64,000 bases of DNA, from contig NZ_PVNE01000018.1 of NCBI RefSeq assembly GCF_003001905.1, forward strand, positions 1 through 64,000. The letters run 5' to 3'. The translations under genes were made by a program, and so were the position numbers. Source of the stretch: Planifilum fimeticola (GTDB lineage: Bacteria > Bacillota > Bacilli > Thermoactinomycetales > DSM-44946). The notes beneath the pieces are model-generated. The model saw only the letters and a list, made by a program, of their open reading frames with translations. It was not told the origin of the DNA and did not search any database. Below are positions 61,912-64,000 of this stretch, piece by piece. Position 1 is the stretch's first letter. Each line of letters opens with the position of its first letter.

Positions 61912-61985
61912 AGGGGCGTAGTTTAATGGCAGAACAGAGGTCTCCAAAACCTCCAGTGCGGGTTCGATTCCTGCCGCCCCTGCCA
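61912..61985 (+). tRNA. tRNA-Trp (CCA)
   Basis: Acceptor AGGGGCG pairs with CGCCCCT, anticodon CCA in GTCTCCAAAAC, encoded CCA end. Confidence 0.96.
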
Positions 61986-61993
61986 TCATAAAC

Positions 61994-62067
61994 GGGGGCA
62001 TAGCCAAGTGGTAAGGCACGGGACTGCAAATCCCTTATCCCCGGTTCGAATCCGGGTGCCCCCTCCA
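61994..62067 (+). tRNA. tRNA-Cys (GCA)
   Basis: Acceptor GGGGGCA pairs with TGCCCCC, anticodon GCA in GACTGCAAATC, encoded CCA end. Confidence 0.97.
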
Positions 62068-62077
62068 GTAGATTGAA

Positions 62078-62113
62078 AGATCTCCTTCAGAAAGAAGGGT
62101 TCTTTTTTTATTT
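62078..62113 (+). terminator. Terminator of the tRNA cluster
   Basis: AGATCTCCTTC pairs imperfectly with GAAGGGTTCT over AGAAA, followed by a run of seven T. Confidence 0.75.
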
Positions 62114-62278
62114 TTCACCGGGGGAAAAAATTCCCGTAAAATTCAGGGTGAAAAATGGGATTGCCTTGGTGTATTCTTTTATCAAAGGGAGAAAAATAGG
62201 AAACCGGATGCCGGAACGAATGGGGAGATCCTCTCATACGCTGTAAATGAAGAGGTCTCCTACGAGGGAGGGTAAACC

Positions 62279-62869
62279 ATGCGTGTCGAGCGATTGGGTC
62301 GGGATAAAATCCGCTTCTACCTGTCGCTGGACGACTTGGTGGAGCGAGGAATCGAAAAAGAGGATATGTGGCGGGACATCCCCAAAGTCCATGAGCTCTT
62401 CAACGACATGATGGAACAGGCGTATCGGGAGTTGGGGTTTGAAATCGCAGGACCCGTTGCAGTCGAGGTGTTTACTCTTCCGGCTCAGGGAATGGTCGTC
62501 ATCGTCACGCGGGGACGTCCGTCGCACTCCGGGGAGTTTGACGATGATGACATGTACGAATTGGAAGTTACCTTGGAGGAAAGCGATCAAATTATTTTCC
62601 GGTTTGTCGATTTCGAGGACCTCGTACAAGCTGCGATGCGCATGCACCCACTCGTGGAGCGGGATGAGGGCAAGGTTTATGCCCACCAGGGACAGTATTA
62701 CCTGGTCTTCGACGAGGATGTAAAGACGAAGAATCTGGACGCCCTGGTGGCCATACTTTCCGAATACGGCGAAGCTTCCACCGTGACCGAACATGTGTTG
62801 GTGGAATACGGGACCACGGTGTGGGCGAAAGATGCCGTCCATGAGCTTGTGCGTCACTTTTCCCGATGA
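62279..62869 (+). CDS. ClpC adaptor protein, MecA/YpbH family
   Basis: A 196-residue adaptor. The N-terminal substrate-binding domain (1-85, MRVERLGRDKIRFYLSLDDL, MMEQAYRELGF) is joined by an acidic linker (about 90-105) to the C-terminal ClpC-binding domain (about 110-196, YYLVFDEDVKTKNLDALVAILSE partly). MecA delivers ComK and other proteins to ClpCP. The gudB neighbourhood points to the YpbH paralogue; either name is possible. Confidence 0.9.
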   Translation: MRVERLGRDKIRFYLSLDDLVERGIEKEDMWRDIPKVHELFNDMMEQAYRELGFEIAGPVAVEVFTLPAQGMVVIVTRGRPSHSGEFDDDDMYELEVTLEESDQIIFRFVDFEDLVQAAMRMHPLVERDEGKVYAHQGQYYLVFDEDVKTKNLDALVAILSEYGEASTVTEHVLVEYGTTVWAKDAVHELVRHFSR

Positions 62870-62906
62870 AAATAACCGCGCCGAAGGGCGCGGTTTTGTA
62901 GTGGCT

Positions 62907-63632
62907 TCACAGCCGGAACCAGTCGTCGGACCGGTCGGTTGAATGATAAAACTCCCCCTTTTTGACGACCAATTGAAAATATTCCTTCCTGCGCAGCCCG
63001 GTCAATTTCCCGTCGAAAACGCCGGGAAACACGCGCTCGATGGAGGCCCTCTGGGTTCGATGCTGGCGGAGCGCTTCCGCGATGCGCTGCAGGTAAGGGG
63101 AGACGTCGATCACTGTGGTGATCAGCTCATCAGCGGTCGCGTGAACGGGACGCTGGACGTCGCGGGCGACCGATTCCGGAATGGCGACGTAATACAGGGA
63201 AAGGGATTTTCTCCGCCCGCTCTCCAGCACCGCCCGAAGGGCGGCTTTTTGAATGGCCTGGTGGTCCGGATGACCGGAGATGCCGTGGGGCGGGAAGGTG
63301 ACGATCACATCGGGGTTTGTGCTTTCGATCACGGTGCCGATTTCCTCCGCCAGCATTTCCTCCGGCAGATCCTTCAACCGGCCGTCGCCGTGATTCCGCA
63401 GGATGATGCGATCAAGTCCCAATATCTCGCCGGCGCGCTTCAATTCCTCGGCCCGGGTGTCACCGAGCTGTTCCGGTGCACAAACCCCCGCGGTTTTCCC
63501 CGCCTCTCCCCGCGTGGCGCAGTAGAGCACCAGGCGGGTGTCCTTTTGTTCGGCATACCGGGCGATCGAACCGCCGCAGGAGAAGGTTTCGTCATCCGGG
63601 TGGGCAAAGACGAGCAATGCGGTTCGGGACAT
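62907..63632 (-). CDS. PIG-L family deacetylase, BshB2-like (bacillithiol synthesis)
   Basis: A 241-residue zinc deacetylase. FAHPDDETFSCGG holds the first zinc ligands and GISGHPDHQAIQ the last His; RGEAGK and RAEELKRAGEILG are family blocks. In bacillithiol synthesis it removes acetyl from GlcNAc-malate. Length and the SRTALLVFAHPDDE start fit the BshB2 branch. ATG at 63632 after GAGAGGAGG. Confidence 0.85.
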   Translation of the reverse strand: MSRTALLVFAHPDDETFSCGGSIARYAEQKDTRLVLYCATRGEAGKTAGVCAPEQLGDTRAEELKRAGEILGLDRIILRNHGDGRLKDLPEEMLAEEIGTVIESTNPDVIVTFPPHGISGHPDHQAIQKAALRAVLESGRRKSLSLYYVAIPESVARDVQRPVHATADELITTVIDVSPYLQRIAEALRQHRTQRASIERVFPGVFDGKLTGLRRKEYFQLVVKKGEFYHSTDRSDDWFRL

Positions 63633-63789
63633 GGAAGGCCTCCTCTCTGAAACGGAAAAAAGTGGCGGACCAATTTCGGATTTCCACAATCATTATACTT
63701 CACTTTCATCAGGCAGTGTTCTTTTTCTCACAACTGGTGTATACTTGGTAATGGACTGATCGGGATCATATATTTTGAGGTGGTCAAAG
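63633..63789. promoter_or_regulatory. Divergent promoter region between the deacetylase and glutamate dehydrogenase genes
   Basis: A plus-strand -10 TATACT at 63740-63745 faces the dehydrogenase, and a minus-strand -10 TATAAT at 63697-63692 faces the deacetylase. Both have weak -35 regions. Confidence 0.45.
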
Positions 63790-64000
63790 ATGGCACAGCA
63801 GACGGAAGAAACCGAAAAACAGACGCTTCCGAAGACGGAGGAGATGGATGTCCTCGCATCGACGCAGACGGTGATCAAACGGGCTCTGGAGAAGCTGGGT
63901 TATCCGGAGCACGTTTATGAATTGCTGAAGGAGCCGTTGCGGGTGCTTACGGTCCGCATCCCCGTCCGCATGGACGACGGCAGCGTCAAGGTGTTCACCG
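63790..64000 (+). CDS. gudB: Glutamate dehydrogenase, N-terminal part (cut by the window end)
   Basis: The first 70 codons are present. After a charged leader (MAQQTEETEKQTLPKTEE) the family start appears: TVIKRALEKLGYPEHVYELL and LRVLTVRIPVRMDDGSVKVF, typical of NAD-dependent GudB/RocG. GAGGTGG precedes the ATG. The frame stays open to the last base. Confidence 0.9.
   Translation, partial: MAQQTEETEKQTLPKTEEMDVLASTQTVIKRALEKLGYPEHVYELLKEPLRVLTVRIPVRMDDGSVKVFT

Noticed and set aside
61678-62067. tRNA cluster as a mobile-element attachment site
   Set aside because: No integrase and no direct repeat of a tRNA 3' end were seen nearby; the following gene is the core MecA/YpbH adaptor.

Overview
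The window is about 64 kb of core chromosome from a spore-forming, GC-rich member of the Bacillota. Many genes start at GTG or TTG behind strong AGGAGG-type ribosome sites. Gene order closely follows the Bacillus subtilis bkd-yqj-spoIIA-spoVA-lysA-rib-scp-dacB-spm-res region. The high GC, the long antisense shadow frames and the LipB-type octanoyltransferase fit a thermophilic Thermoactinomycetaceae-like lineage. That placement is inference; no database was searched. I see no phage, transposase, CRISPR array or defence island.

Layout. 0.1-3.6 kb: a SteB/MctB-like membrane protein and two glycosyltransferases, then (minus strand) an extended Fe/Mn superoxide dismutase and a DUF2627 protein. 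3.7-13.8 kb: the sigma-54 activator BkdR, a textbook -24/-12 promoter with two upstream palindromes, and the operon bcd, a degenerate butyrate kinase, lpdV, bkdAA, bkdAB, bkdB, followed by lipB. These genes oxidise branched-chain amino acids and build branched acyl-CoA primers; LipB would lipoylate the E2 subunit. 14-16.7 kb (minus): a phosphoesterase, a P-loop protein, a decayed DUF421 gene, a DUF2759 protein and a 30-residue Prli42-like miniprotein. 16.9-22.6 kb: two-subunit methylmalonyl-CoA mutase, epimerase, acyl-CoA carboxylase beta chain and a PepT-like peptidase, which would take propionyl-CoA from Val/Ile breakdown to succinyl-CoA.

22.7-31.7 kb: a DUF3866 protein, an unlisted small antisense gene resembling the FtsZ inhibitor MciZ, an esterase, nudF with an endonuclease Q-type gene, spoIIM, fur, ald, yqzK and punA. 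32-38.3 kb: dacF, spoIIAA-spoIIAB-sigF, a shortened spoVA operon (AA, AB, AEa only) and lysA. 38.5-43.3 kb: ctaA and the FMN-riboswitch-controlled ribD-ribE-ribBA-ribH operon. 43.3-54.6 kb: scpA-scpB, a DUF2953 protein, gerW, dacB, spmA-spmB, rluB and resB-resC-resD-resE. 54.6-59.1 kb (minus): an SDR enzyme, a T-box-controlled aminotransferase-serA operon and inorganic pyrophosphatase. 59.2-64 kb: rhodanese, ferredoxin, CPBP protease-like protein, a DUF1259 protein, four tRNA genes (Ser-Met-Trp-Cys), a MecA/YpbH adaptor, a bacillithiol-type deacetylase and the start of a glutamate dehydrogenase cut by the window edge.

The genes form two working blocks: branched-chain amino acid and propionate metabolism, and the forespore/mother-cell sporulation programme with its sigma-F switch. 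The most interesting points are the two unannotated miniproteins (MciZ-like, Prli42-like), the catalytically eroded butyrate kinase kept inside an intact operon, the paired BkdR-site candidates, the reduced spoVA locus and a nested inverted repeat upstream of lysA.
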